Assembly (NCBI RefSeq): GCF_045207785.1
Contig: NZ_CP108776.1
Location: forward strand, 2,728,001-2,792,000
Length of the DNA stretch: 64,000 nt
Direction of reading: 5' to 3'
From: Embleya sp045207785
GTDB taxonomy: Bacteria > Actinomycetota > Actinomycetes > Streptomycetales > Streptomycetaceae
The position numbers and the translations under genes are program-made. Below, piece after piece: positions 16,277 through 24,117 of this stretch (positions are counted from its first letter, which is position 1; each line of letters starts with the position of its first letter). The notes beneath the pieces are model-generated. The model had not been told where the DNA came from and did no database searches. It worked only from the letters and a program-made list of their open reading frames with translations.

Positions 16277-17569
16277 TCAGTTCTTGGTGTTCAGCGTCTT
16301 CTCGATCGACGCGTTGGCTTCCTTGCCGGCCGCGGCCGCGTCGCCACCGGTCATCACCTTGGTGAGGTAGGCCTTGATCGGGTTGTTCTCCTCGACGGAG
16401 GCCCAGTTCGGCGAGTTCGGGGTCGCGAAGCCGTTCTTGGCACCCTCACCCATCGCCATGCCGCCCGGGTCGGACGCGAGCGCCGACGACAGGGTGGTCT
16501 TGTTCGGCAGGAACTTGATCGCCTGCGCGAGCTTGGTCTGCCACTCGTCGCTGTTGAACTGCTTGATGACGTCGTAGGCCAGGTCCTGGTTCTTCGCCGC
16601 CTCGGGGATCATCAGGTCCGAGCCACCGGTCAGGACCGCGCCGGGCTTGCTCGCGTCCTTGCCCGGGATCGGGAAGAAGCCGAACTTGTCCTTCAGGGCC
16701 GGGTTGGCCTTGATGACCGTCTCGGCCTCGCCCGGCACGGCTATGAACTGGGCGATCTTGCCGCCGTCGGCCGCGACGACCTCGGGCTGGGTCTTCTCGT
16801 CGCTGTCCTTGGGGCCCTTGCCGAGCGCCTGGAGCTCCTTGTAGAAGGCCGAGGCGGCGACCGCGGGGGCGCCGTCCAGGTTGGCCTTCCAGCTGCTGCC
16901 CGCCTTGGTCGCCAGGTCGGCGCCCTCGTCCTTGAGCAGGCCGGAGTAGAAGTACCAGTTCTGACCCGGCAGGTAGATGCCCTGCTGGTCGCCACTGTTC
17001 AGCTTCTTCGTGGTCTCGAGCCACTCGGCGCGGGTCTTCGGCGGGGTGACGCCGGCCTTCGCGAAGAGTTCCTTGTTGTAGACCACCACGCGGTTGGCGG
17101 CGTAGAAGGGGATGCCGTACGTCTTGCCGTCGACCTTGCCGGGCTCGGACAGGCCGGTCAGCCAGTCCTTACCGCCGAGCTCGGTGACCTTCGAGCTGAG
17201 GTCCTTGAGACCGCCCGAGGCGCCGTACTGCGCGATCTGGGTGTTGCCGGCCTCGATCACGTCGGGCGCGTCGTTGCTCGCGAGCGCGCCGGTGACCTTC
17301 TGGCCGATGCCGTTCCACTGCTGGATCTGCACGTCGAGCTTGGCGCCCGGGTGGTCCGCCTCGAACTTCGCCTTGAACGCGGCGATGTAGTCGTCGGGCG
17401 CGGTGCCCTTCATCAGCCAGACGCGAACGGTCTTGCCGTTGCCGGCGGCCGGCGCGGTGTTCCCGGGCTTGGTTTCCGACTTGTTGTCATCGCTGCTGTC
17501 GGATCCACAGGCGGCAACACCGGTCAGCGCCGCCGCGACACCGGCCGCGACGAGAAGACGACGCTTCAC
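16277..17569 (-). CDS. dasA: Chitobiose/GlcNAc-binding lipoprotein DasA
   Basis: A 430-residue extracellular solute-binding protein of cluster B (SBP_bac_1). The signal peptide KRRLLVAAGVAAALTG ends in the lipobox VAAC with the lipidated cysteine near residue 20. The mature protein starts with a Ser/Asp/Thr-rich linker and then VRVWLMKGTAPDDYIAAF. GTG 17569 has AGGAGG five bases upstream; the longer frame to 17731 would run through the operators. Two DasR sites at 17730-17768 lie in the promoter shared with dasR. It binds the sugar for the DasBC permeases. Confidence 0.95.
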   Translation of the reverse strand: MKRRLLVAAGVAAALTGVAACGSDSSDDNKSETKPGNTAPAAGNGKTVRVWLMKGTAPDDYIAAFKAKFEADHPGAKLDVQIQQWNGIGQKVTGALASNDAPDVIEAGNTQIAQYGASGGLKDLSSKVTELGGKDWLTGLSEPGKVDGKTYGIPFYAANRVVVYNKELFAKAGVTPPKTRAEWLETTKKLNSGDQQGIYLPGQNWYFYSGLLKDEGADLATKAGSSWKANLDGAPAVAASAFYKELQALGKGPKDSDEKTQPEVVAADGGKIAQFIAVPGEAETVIKANPALKDKFGFFPIPGKDASKPGAVLTGGSDLMIPEAAKNQDLAYDVIKQFNSDEWQTKLAQAIKFLPNKTTLSSALASDPGGMAMGEGAKNGFATPNSPNWASVEENNPIKAYLTKVMTGGDAAAAGKEANASIEKTLNTKN

Positions 17570-17729
17570 TACATCCTCCTCAGGATGTCGGGCACCGCAC
17601 TTCGGTGTGGAGTACCGATGTCCCCGACGAATCCGTGAGGCGCGCGGACCGCCCGAGTCCCCCACTGGGGAGGGGACTCGAAAGGGAAAACATCGACGCA
17701 CCAGGGACGAGGGTTGCGCGGTGACCATC

Positions 17730-17745
17730 AATGGTTTAGACCATT
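17730..17745. promoter_or_regulatory. DasR operator (dre) in dasA-dasR intergenic region, site 1
   Basis: AATGGTTTAGACCATT is a nearly perfect palindrome fitting the dre pattern (TGGTCTAGACCA with one C to T change). It lies 160 bp before the dasA start. Confidence 0.88.
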
Positions 17746-17751
17746 TCGGAG

Positions 17752-17768
17752 GTTGGCATAGACCAATT
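17752..17768. promoter_or_regulatory. DasR operator (dre) in dasA-dasR intergenic region, site 2
   Basis: TTGGCATAGACCAATT is a weaker dre half-matched to the consensus, about 22 bp from site 1. Twin sites match the arrangement upstream of nagA. Confidence 0.7.
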
Positions 17769-17891
17769 GGGGTGTCAAGGTTCCGTAGACGGCGAACCCC
17801 TCGCCGTTATCGGACCGACATCCGCACTCCTGGTCCTGCACGGATCGGTGGTCGTGCCACGATGGGGACCGAACGTGTCAGGAGGGCACCG

Positions 17892-18677
17892 GTGACGGCG
17901 GAACACGTGATCACGACCGCGGCGGACAGTGCGACGGCAGGGAGCCCCACGGGCACCGAGCCGGGCGCACGCGTGCCGAAGTACTACCGCCTCAAGCGCC
18001 ATCTTCAGGAGCTGACCAACACCCAGCCACCGGGCACACCAGTGCCACCGGAACGCACCCTCGCGGCGCAATTCGACATCTCCCGCACCACGGTGCGCCA
18101 AGCCCTCCAGGAACTGGTCATCGAGGGCCGGCTCGAGCGGGCCCAGGGGCGCGGCACCTTCGTCGCGAAACCCAAGGTCGCGCAGAGTCTCCAGCTGACC
18201 TCCTACACCGAGGACATGCAGGCCCAGGGCCTGGAGCCGACCTCTCGACTGATCGAGATCGGGTACATCACCTGCGACGATCACCTCGCCGAGCGGCTCG
18301 CGATCCGGCCCGGGAACCGTGTGCTGCGGATCGAACGACTGAGGCTGGCCAACTCGGAGCCCATGGCGATCGAGACCACGCACCTGTCCACCAAGCGCTT
18401 CCCGGGCCTGCGCAAGCACCTCGCGAAGCACAACTCGCTGTATCGGGCCCTGTCGGCCGGCTTCGACGTGCATTTGGCCGAGGCCGAGGAGACGATCGAG
18501 ACCGCGATGGCCACGCCCCGTGAGGCGGGGCTGCTGGGCACCGACGTGGGCCTGCCACTGCTCCTGCTGTCCCGGCACAGCTTCGACACGAACGGCGAAC
18601 CGGTCGAATGGGTCCGGTCCGTGTACCGGGGGGACCGGTACAAGTTCGTCGCCCGCCTGCGTCGGCCACAGGAGTGA
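17892..18677 (+). CDS. dasR: GntR/HutC-family global repressor DasR
   Basis: A 261-residue regulator. The N-terminal winged helix carries ARVPKYYRLKRHLQELT, then FDISRTTVRQALQELVIEGR and RAQGRGTFVAKPKVAQ. The C-terminal UTRA effector domain reads TSYTEDMQAQGLEPTSRL to VEWVRSVYRGDRYKFVARL, essentially the S. coelicolor DasR pattern. It represses GlcNAc and chitin genes and is released by amino-sugar phosphates. GTG 17892 sits six bases after AGGAGG; the in-frame ATG at 17862 lacks a ribosome site. It is divergent from dasA with shared operators, so autoregulation is possible. Confidence 0.95.
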   Translation: MTAEHVITTAADSATAGSPTGTEPGARVPKYYRLKRHLQELTNTQPPGTPVPPERTLAAQFDISRTTVRQALQELVIEGRLERAQGRGTFVAKPKVAQSLQLTSYTEDMQAQGLEPTSRLIEIGYITCDDHLAERLAIRPGNRVLRIERLRLANSEPMAIETTHLSTKRFPGLRKHLAKHNSLYRALSAGFDVHLAEAEETIETAMATPREAGLLGTDVGLPLLLLSRHSFDTNGEPVEWVRSVYRGDRYKFVARLRRPQE

Positions 18678-18691
18678 TCCGGCCGCCCCGT

Positions 18692-18738
18692 GCGATCGGC
18701 CGACCGCCCCGGGTCTCCCGGGCCGGCCGGCCGATCGC
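18692..18738 (+). terminator. Terminator after dasR
   Basis: Two stacked stems (GCGATCGGCCG with its complement, and CCCGGG around TCT) form a very stable hairpin without T tract. A second short hairpin (CGGCCCG/CGGGCCG) follows at about 18762-18783. Confidence 0.7.
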
Positions 18739-18889
18739 CGGAGGATGTGCCGCTCACTCCCGCGGCCCGGTGCAGCGGGCCGCCTGCGGTGAGTCCCGCT
18801 GCCCGACCGGGCTGCACGCTCACCGTTTCGATGATGACTCCCGCGCCCGCCGGGGCGCCAAGGTCACAGGTCCGGATTCGACGGGGCGT

Positions 18890-19054
18890 AGGTCCTGTCC
18901 GGCGGATCTCGGTGGATCAGGCCGCGTCGTCTGGTGCCGTGCCTCGGCGTGCCGGAGAAGCAGCCGCATAGTGGTGCTATTCGGCTGTTTCTCCGGTGCG
19001 GCGAGGTGCGGCACCAGGCGGCGCGGACCCGCCGAGATCCGCCGGACAGGGCCT
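18890..19054. repeat. 165-bp MITE-like long inverted repeat
   Basis: Two arms of about 80 bp pair with each other, with scattered mismatches, around a centre near 18974 (CATAG-TGGTG-CTATT). The ends are AGG(T/C)CCTGTCCGGCGGATC, resembling the terminal repeats of actinomycete IS5-type elements. It contains no transposase frame. It lies between the dasR terminator and bioD. Confidence 0.75.
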
Positions 19055-19089
19055 GGGTCCTGTCCGGGCAGGCCGTAGGCTCGGCGTCC

Positions 19090-19815
19090 ATGAGCGTTCT
19101 CGTGGTGACCGGCACCGACACCGGGGTGGGCAAGACGATCGTCACGGCGGCCGTGGCCGCGATCGCGGCGGTGCGCGGCGGATCGGTCGCGGTGGTCAAG
19201 GCCGCGCAGACCGGCGTCGGGCCGGACGAGCCGGGCGACCTCGCCGACGTGCGGCGCCTGGCCGGGGTGACCGACCTGTACGAGTACTCGCGCTACCCCG
19301 ACCCGCTCTCCCCCGCCGCCGCGTCCCGCGTCTCCGGTCTGCCGCAGGTCGACCTGTACGGCGTCGCCGACCGGGTGCGCACTCTCGCCAAGGAGACCGA
19401 CCTGGTCATCGTCGAGGGCGCCGGCGGCCTGCTCGTGCGCTTCGACGACGACGGCACCACCATCGCCGACCTGGCCCGCGAGCTCCGGGCGGGCGCGCTC
19501 GTGGTGGCCCGCCCCGACCTGGGCACGCTCAACCACACCGCGCTCACCCTGGAGTCGATGGCGCACCGCGGCGTCGACCTGGTGGGCGTCGTGATCGGCG
19601 CCTGGCCGGCCGAGCCCGACCTGGCGATGCGGTGCAACATACGCGACCTGGAGACGATTTCGGCGCGTCCACTCGCCGGTGTCCTGCCCGCCGGCGCGGG
19701 TTCGCTGCACCCCGCCGACTTCCTCCTCGCGGCCCGCGCGAGTCTGGCCCCCGCCCTGGGGGGTACCTTCGACGCGGCCGCGTTCCGCGCCATACAGGAT
19801 CCGACCGCAAGGTGA
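19090..19815 (+). CDS. bioD: ATP-dependent dethiobiotin synthetase
   Basis: A 241-residue P-loop ligase that closes the ureido ring of dethiobiotin from DAPA and CO2. The nucleotide loop is VTGTDTGVGKTIVTA at the N terminus; VVKAAQTGVG supplies the substrate lysine region and VIVEGAGGLLVR the conserved glycine loop. ATG 19090 follows TAGGCT (19076-19081) by eight bases with no ribosome site, suggesting a leaderless mRNA that starts just past the MITE-like repeat. The stop is five bases before the bioB ATG, so bioD-bioB form an operon. Confidence 0.93.
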   Translation: MSVLVVTGTDTGVGKTIVTAAVAAIAAVRGGSVAVVKAAQTGVGPDEPGDLADVRRLAGVTDLYEYSRYPDPLSPAAASRVSGLPQVDLYGVADRVRTLAKETDLVIVEGAGGLLVRFDDDGTTIADLARELRAGALVVARPDLGTLNHTALTLESMAHRGVDLVGVVIGAWPAEPDLAMRCNIRDLETISARPLAGVLPAGAGSLHPADFLLAARASLAPALGGTFDAAAFRAIQDPTAR

Positions 19816-19820
19816 GCGAC

Positions 19821-20855
19821 ATGACGGAAACCCTCGACAGTGACCGTACGCAGACCGTGAACGACGACGTCCTGGCCGTGGCCCGGCAACAGGTTCTCGA
19901 AGAGGGCCGCGGGCTGACCGCCGATCAGGTCCTCGCCGTGCTCACCCTTCCGGACGAGCGCCTGGAGGAATTGCTCCAGCTCGCGCACGAGGTCCGGGTC
20001 CGGCACTGCGGGCCCGAGGTCGAGGTCGAGGGCATCGTGTCGGTCAAGACCGGCGGCTGCCCCGAGGACTGCCACTTCTGCTCGCAGTCGGGCCTGTTCC
20101 CGTCGCCGGTGCGGGCCGCGTGGCTGGACATCCCCTCGCTGGTCGAGGCCGCCAAGGAGACCGCCGCCACCGGCGCGACCGAGTTCTGCATCGTGGCCGC
20201 CGTGCGCGGCCCGGACGCGCGCCTGATGAAGCAGATGCGCGAGGGCGTCAAGGCGATCCGCGAGGTCGTGGACATCAACATCGCCGCGTCGCTCGGCATG
20301 CTCACCCAGGAGCAGGTCGACGACCTCGCCGACATGGGCATCCACCGCTACAACCACAATCTGGAGACGGCGAGGTCGTACTTCACGAACGTGGTCACCA
20401 CCCACACGTGGGAGGAGCGCTGGGACACCCTGCGGATGGTGCGCGAGGCGGGCATGGAGGTCTGCTGCGGCGGCATCGTCGGGATGGGCGAGACCGCCGA
20501 GCAGCGCGCCGAGTTCGCCGGCCAGCTGGCCGAGCTCGAACCCGACGAGGTGCCGCTCAACTTCCTCAACCCGCGCCCGGGCACGCCGTTCGCCGACCAG
20601 GAGGTCATCGAGCCGCGCGAGGCGCTCAAGATCATCGGCGCGTTCCGGCTCGCCCTGCCGCGCACGATCCTGCGCTACGCCGGCGGCCGCGAGATCGCGC
20701 TCGGCGACCTGGGCACCCGCGAGGGCCTGCTCGGCGGCATCAACGCCGTGATCGTCGGCAACTACCTCACCACCCTGGGCCGCAAGGCCGACGCCGACTT
20801 GGACCTGCTCAAGGAACTGAGCATGCCGGTGAAGGCCCTCAACCAGACCTTGTGA
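19821..20855 (+). CDS. bioB: Biotin synthase
   Basis: A 344-residue radical SAM enzyme that inserts sulfur into dethiobiotin. The radical SAM cysteines are in GGCPEDCHFCSQSG; CCGGIVGMGET and LNFLNPRPGTPF supply further cluster and substrate contacts, and YAGGREIALGD is near the C terminus. ATG 19821 follows AAGG; a GTG at 19812 overlapping the bioD stop is an alternative. Actinobacterial BioB enzymes need the auxiliary protein BsaP, and a candidate lies 2.6 kb downstream at 23477. Confidence 0.95.
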   Translation: MTETLDSDRTQTVNDDVLAVARQQVLEEGRGLTADQVLAVLTLPDERLEELLQLAHEVRVRHCGPEVEVEGIVSVKTGGCPEDCHFCSQSGLFPSPVRAAWLDIPSLVEAAKETAATGATEFCIVAAVRGPDARLMKQMREGVKAIREVVDINIAASLGMLTQEQVDDLADMGIHRYNHNLETARSYFTNVVTTHTWEERWDTLRMVREAGMEVCCGGIVGMGETAEQRAEFAGQLAELEPDEVPLNFLNPRPGTPFADQEVIEPREALKIIGAFRLALPRTILRYAGGREIALGDLGTREGLLGGINAVIVGNYLTTLGRKADADLDLLKELSMPVKALNQTL

Positions 20856-20892
20856 CCGGGCTCTGTGATCGGGCTCTGTGACCGGGCCCTGG
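20854..20892. repeat. 13-bp tandem repeat at the bioB stop
   Basis: Three units of the form GA(C/T)CGGGC(T/C)CTG(T/G) begin inside the stop codon, with looser related copies to about 20915. Confidence 0.7.
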
Positions 20893-21001
20893 TACGGGGC
20901 TCTGTAAGCGGGTCCGGTATCCGAACCCCGTAACCGGACCCGTAGCCGGACCCTCCAGGCCCCGGCAGGGGTTCGAGGAAACGCCCCGGCGCCCCGATCA
21001 C

Positions 21002-21036
21002 CCGAACGGCCCCCGCACCCCGCGGGGGCCGTTCGG
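21002..21036 (+). terminator. Terminator after bioB
   Basis: A perfect 15-bp stem beginning CCGAACGGCCCCCGC with a five-base loop. Confidence 0.75.
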
Positions 21037-21120
21037 CGTTGGGCCTACTTCCGGGTAGCCGGCGCGGATAGGTTGCCCCCGTTACGTGGGTGGGGGCGTC
21101 TACGGCGACGGGGGACGAGC

Positions 21121-22812
21121 ATGCGCGCACGACGAGGGGTCCAGGGGCGACGACGCGGCGAAGAGAGCGTCCGGGGACACGGCGGCACGCTCGCGGTCGC
21201 GGCCGCCGCGGCGCACGGGATCGACACGATGTTCACGCTGTCGGGAGGCCACGTCTTCCCGCTCTACGACGGCGCGGTCGGCGCCGCGTCGCCGCTGCGG
21301 GTGGTGGACGTGCGACACGAGCAGACCGCCGTGTTCGCGGCCGAGGCGACCGCGAAGCTCACCCGTCGCCCCGGGCTCGCGGTGCTGACCGCGGGGCCCG
21401 GCGTCACCAACGGGATCAGCGCGGTAGCCACGGCCCGGTTCAACGGCACGCCGATGCTGGTCCTCGGCGGGCGGGCGCCCGCGTTCCGCTGGGGCTCGGG
21501 GGCGCTGCAGGAGCTCGACCACCCGCCGCTGCTCGCGCCGATCACCAAGCACGCCGCGACCGTGCACGACACCGACCTGATCGCGGCCGAGGTGGACGCC
21601 GCGCTGACCCTCGCGACCAGTCCGCACCGCGGCCCGGTCTTCCTCGACGTGCCGATGGACGTGCTCTACGACCGGGCCGAGGTGGCCCTGCCCAACCCCG
21701 TGCCCCCCGTGCCCGAGCCGCCCGACCCCGACGTGGTCGCCGAGATCGCGGCCCTGCTCGCGCGCGCGGCGCGGCCGGTCCTGGTGCTCGGCCAGGACGT
21801 GTGGATCGGTGGCGCGGAGGACGCCGCGCGCCGGGCCGCCGAGACGATCGGCCTCCCGGTGGTGGCCAACGGCATGGGCGGCGGCGTGCTCCCCGGCGGC
21901 CACCCGCTGCTCGCCGGCCGGGCCCGGGTCACCGCGCTCGGCGGCGCCGACCTCGTCGTGGTCGTGGGCGCGCCGCTCGACTTCCGGCTCGCCTACGGCA
22001 GCTTCGGCGACCAGGGCGGCGGGCACCCGGCCCGCGTGGTGCACCTCGCCGACTCCGCCGCCGGGCTCGCCACCCACGCGCACTGCGCGGTGGGCGCGTC
22101 CGGCGACCTGGCCGCCCTGCTCGACGCCCTCACCGCGGCGTGGGAACTCCGGGCCCGGGCCGGGATGTACCGGGAGTGGTGCGAGCACGTGCGCCGCGCC
22201 GCGCACACCGCCGCGCAGTCGGACGCGCCGCTGCTCGGCAGCGCCGGACGCCCGATCCACCCAGCGCGCGTGCACGCCGAGCTGCTCAGGCTGCTCGACG
22301 ACGACGCCGTCGTGATCGGCGACGGCGGCGACTTCGTGTCCTTCGCGGGCCGGTACATCGAGCCCGCGCGTCCGGGCGGCTGGCTCGACGCGGGCCCGTT
22401 CGGCTGCCTGGGCACGGGCCTGGGCTACGCGATCGGCGCCCGGCTCGCCCGACCGTCGGCGCAGGTCGTGCTGTTGCTCGGGGACGGCGCGGCGGGGTTC
22501 TCGCTGATGGACGTGGACACGCTGGTCCGCCATCGCCTGCCGGTCGTGATGATCGTCGGCAACAACGGCGTCTGGGCGCTGGAGAAGCACCCGATGCGGA
22601 TGCTGTACGGCCACGACGTGGCCGCCGATCTGGCCCAGGGCACCCGCTACGACGAGGTGGTCCGGGCCCTGGGCGGCGCGGGCGAGACCGTCGCGCGGCC
22701 GGAGCAGATCGCCCCCGCGCTGCGGCGCGCGTTCGCGTCCGGCGTCCCGTATCTGGTCAACGTGCTCACCGACCCGGAGGCCGTGTACCCGCGCACGACC
22801 ATGGGGGTGTGA
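21121..22812 (+). CDS. Thiamine-diphosphate enzyme, acetolactate synthase-like
   Basis: A 563-residue three-domain TPP enzyme. The N-terminal pyrimidine-binding domain contains TMFTLSGGHVFPLYDG and the catalytic glutamate in VRHEQTAVFAAEA. The middle domain includes VLVLGQDVWIGGAED. The C-terminal domain has the diphosphate motif LLLGDGAAGFSLMDVDTL and VMIVGNNGVWALEK. Relatives are annotated acetolactate synthase or oxalyl-CoA decarboxylase-like; no regulatory subunit is nearby, so a biosynthetic ALS role is doubtful. ATG 21121 has GGGGGA upstream; a longer TTG start at 21073 is possible. It lies on the bioB strand but behind a terminator. Substrate unknown. Confidence 0.82.
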   Translation: MRARRGVQGRRRGEESVRGHGGTLAVAAAAAHGIDTMFTLSGGHVFPLYDGAVGAASPLRVVDVRHEQTAVFAAEATAKLTRRPGLAVLTAGPGVTNGISAVATARFNGTPMLVLGGRAPAFRWGSGALQELDHPPLLAPITKHAATVHDTDLIAAEVDAALTLATSPHRGPVFLDVPMDVLYDRAEVALPNPVPPVPEPPDPDVVAEIAALLARAARPVLVLGQDVWIGGAEDAARRAAETIGLPVVANGMGGGVLPGGHPLLAGRARVTALGGADLVVVVGAPLDFRLAYGSFGDQGGGHPARVVHLADSAAGLATHAHCAVGASGDLAALLDALTAAWELRARAGMYREWCEHVRRAAHTAAQSDAPLLGSAGRPIHPARVHAELLRLLDDDAVVIGDGGDFVSFAGRYIEPARPGGWLDAGPFGCLGTGLGYAIGARLARPSAQVVLLLGDGAAGFSLMDVDTLVRHRLPVVMIVGNNGVWALEKHPMRMLYGHDVAADLAQGTRYDEVVRALGGAGETVARPEQIAPALRRAFASGVPYLVNVLTDPEAVYPRTTMGV

Positions 22813-22853
22813 GCGGGCTGCGGAAGCGATCCACTCGCGTAAACTGGACGGCT

Positions 22854-23414
22854 ATGACTCCTCCTGCCTCCGCCGCGGCTCGACCGCACGACCAGCTCCC
22901 CGCACCCGCCGGCGTCCGCATCCGCCAGGCTCGTCCGGCCGAGTACGAGGCGGTGGGGGAAGTGACGATCGCGGGCTACGCGGGTCTCGTCGCCGCCGAC
23001 CGGGAGTACGTCAACGATCTGCGCCGGGCCGCCCACCGCGCGGAGAACTCCGAGCTGCTGGTGGCCGTCGACGAGAAGACCGGGGTCATCCTGGGCACCG
23101 TCGCGTTCGCGGTGCCGGGCAGTGCGTACGCCGAGGTGTCCCAGGAGGGCGAGGGCGAGTTCCGGATGCTCGCGGTGCGCCCGGACGCGCGCGGGCGCGG
23201 GATCGGCGAGGCGCTCGTGGAAGCGTGCCTGGATCGCGCGCGCCGGCACGGCTTCACGGCCGTCGCGATCTCCACGGTGTGGGACATGCGCGCCGCGCAC
23301 CGCCTCTACGCGCGGATGGGCTTCCACCGCGCGCCCGAGCGCGACTGGTGGCCGGTGCCCGAGGTCGAGCTGATCTGCTATCTCAAGGACCTGCGAGAGG
23401 TCCCGCCGGCCTGA
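22854..23414 (+). CDS. GNAT-family N-acetyltransferase
   Basis: A 186-residue acetyltransferase. The acetyl-CoA-binding motif A reads EGEFRMLAVRPDARGRGIGEALVEAC (positions about 98-123), followed by VAISTVWDMRAAHRLYARMGFHRAPERDWWP, the standard motif B end. ATG 22854 has no Shine-Dalgarno; TAAACT at 22840-22845 ends eight bases upstream, suggesting a leaderless message. It sits between the TPP enzyme and the small cysteine-rich protein on the same strand. The acceptor substrate cannot be predicted. Confidence 0.88.
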   Translation: MTPPASAAARPHDQLPAPAGVRIRQARPAEYEAVGEVTIAGYAGLVAADREYVNDLRRAAHRAENSELLVAVDEKTGVILGTVAFAVPGSAYAEVSQEGEGEFRMLAVRPDARGRGIGEALVEACLDRARRHGFTAVAISTVWDMRAAHRLYARMGFHRAPERDWWPVPEVELICYLKDLREVPPA

Positions 23415-23476
23415 GGCCGGGGCCCGGTCCGGGGGATCCTGGCGGGAGGTCGGCACCGAGGCCGTAATCTACGGCC

Positions 23477-23671
23477 GTGACCACCATTGCAGCCTTCTGC
23501 GACCACTGCGGCGAGCAGCTTGCCGGCGCCGCGCACGACGACTGTGTGCGGCGCCGCGAACTCGAACCGCCGCGCTACTGCGGGCAGTGCCGGCGGCGGA
23601 TGACCGTGCAGGTCACCCCGCGCGGCTGGACCGCCAAGTGCGTCGAGCACGGCGTGCTCGGCGCGGCCTGA
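23477..23671 (+). CDS. bsaP: Probable biotin synthase auxiliary protein BsaP
   Basis: A 64-residue cysteine-rich protein with FCDHCGEQL near the N terminus, DDCVRRRELEPPRYCGQC in the middle and GWTAKCVEHG near the end: six cysteines plus conserved histidines. This resembles the small Fe-S protein found beside bioB in Mycobacterium and shown to support actinobacterial biotin synthase. It lies on the same strand as bioD-bioB, two genes away, and next to a biotinyl carrier protein. GTG 23477 follows TAATCT (23465-23470) by six bases, so the mRNA is probably leaderless. The inverted repeat GGCCGTA-ATC-TACGGCC (23460-23476) covers that -10. The identification rests on motif memory and context, not a search. 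Confidence 0.68.
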   Translation: MTTIAAFCDHCGEQLAGAAHDDCVRRRELEPPRYCGQCRRRMTVQVTPRGWTAKCVEHGVLGAA

Positions 23672-23729
23672 CCGCTCGGGCCGGCGGGCCCCCGCGGCCC
23701 GCCTCGATCGGCGCTCTCGCTCACCGGCG

Positions 23730-23945
23730 CTACTCGATCACCGCGATCGGGTCGCCCTCCTGGATCACGTCGCCCTCGGCGACGGCGATCCGCGAGACGA
23801 CGCCCGCGAACTCGTTGAGCACGGGGATCTCCATCTTCATGGACTCCAGGATGACCAGGGTGCTGCCCGCCGCGACCGCGTCCCCCTCGTGGGCGACAAC
23901 CTTGGCCACGTTGGCCACCATCTCCGCCAGGACCTGCTCGGCCAT
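23730..23945 (-). CDS. Small biotinyl/lipoyl carrier protein (TB7.3-like)
   Basis: 71 residues forming a stand-alone biotinyl domain. The acceptor lysine is in LVILESMKMEIPVL, a one-residue variant of the canonical AMKM, and the flanking hairpin glycines are in AVAAGSTLV and IQEGDPIAV. ATG 23945 follows AGGAGG. The M. tuberculosis counterpart TB7.3 (Rv3221c) occurs in the same pdtaS/sigma-factor neighbourhood. It converges with the bsaP gene. The acyl-CoA carboxylase it might serve is not in the window, and its physiological role is not established. Confidence 0.88.
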   Translation of the reverse strand: MAEQVLAEMVANVAKVVAHEGDAVAAGSTLVILESMKMEIPVLNEFAGVVSRIAVAEGDVIQEGDPIAVIE

Positions 23946-24117
23946 CGTCGTTCCTCCTCCGGGCCCGGGTCGGGCCGTTGCGAAGCGCGTGTCGGGGGCG
24001 CGATGGCGCCCCGCCCGAAATCCAATCACGGCGAGCGCCCCCAGGCGGGTGTCACACACGACAAGGCCGCCCCACGATCTTTGTCGGCGCCGCCCCCGGC
24101 GCGCCGGGGCCCGACGC

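Noticed and set aside
18890..19054. Intact insertion sequence
   Set aside because: Only 165 bp and no transposase; at most a non-autonomous derivative.
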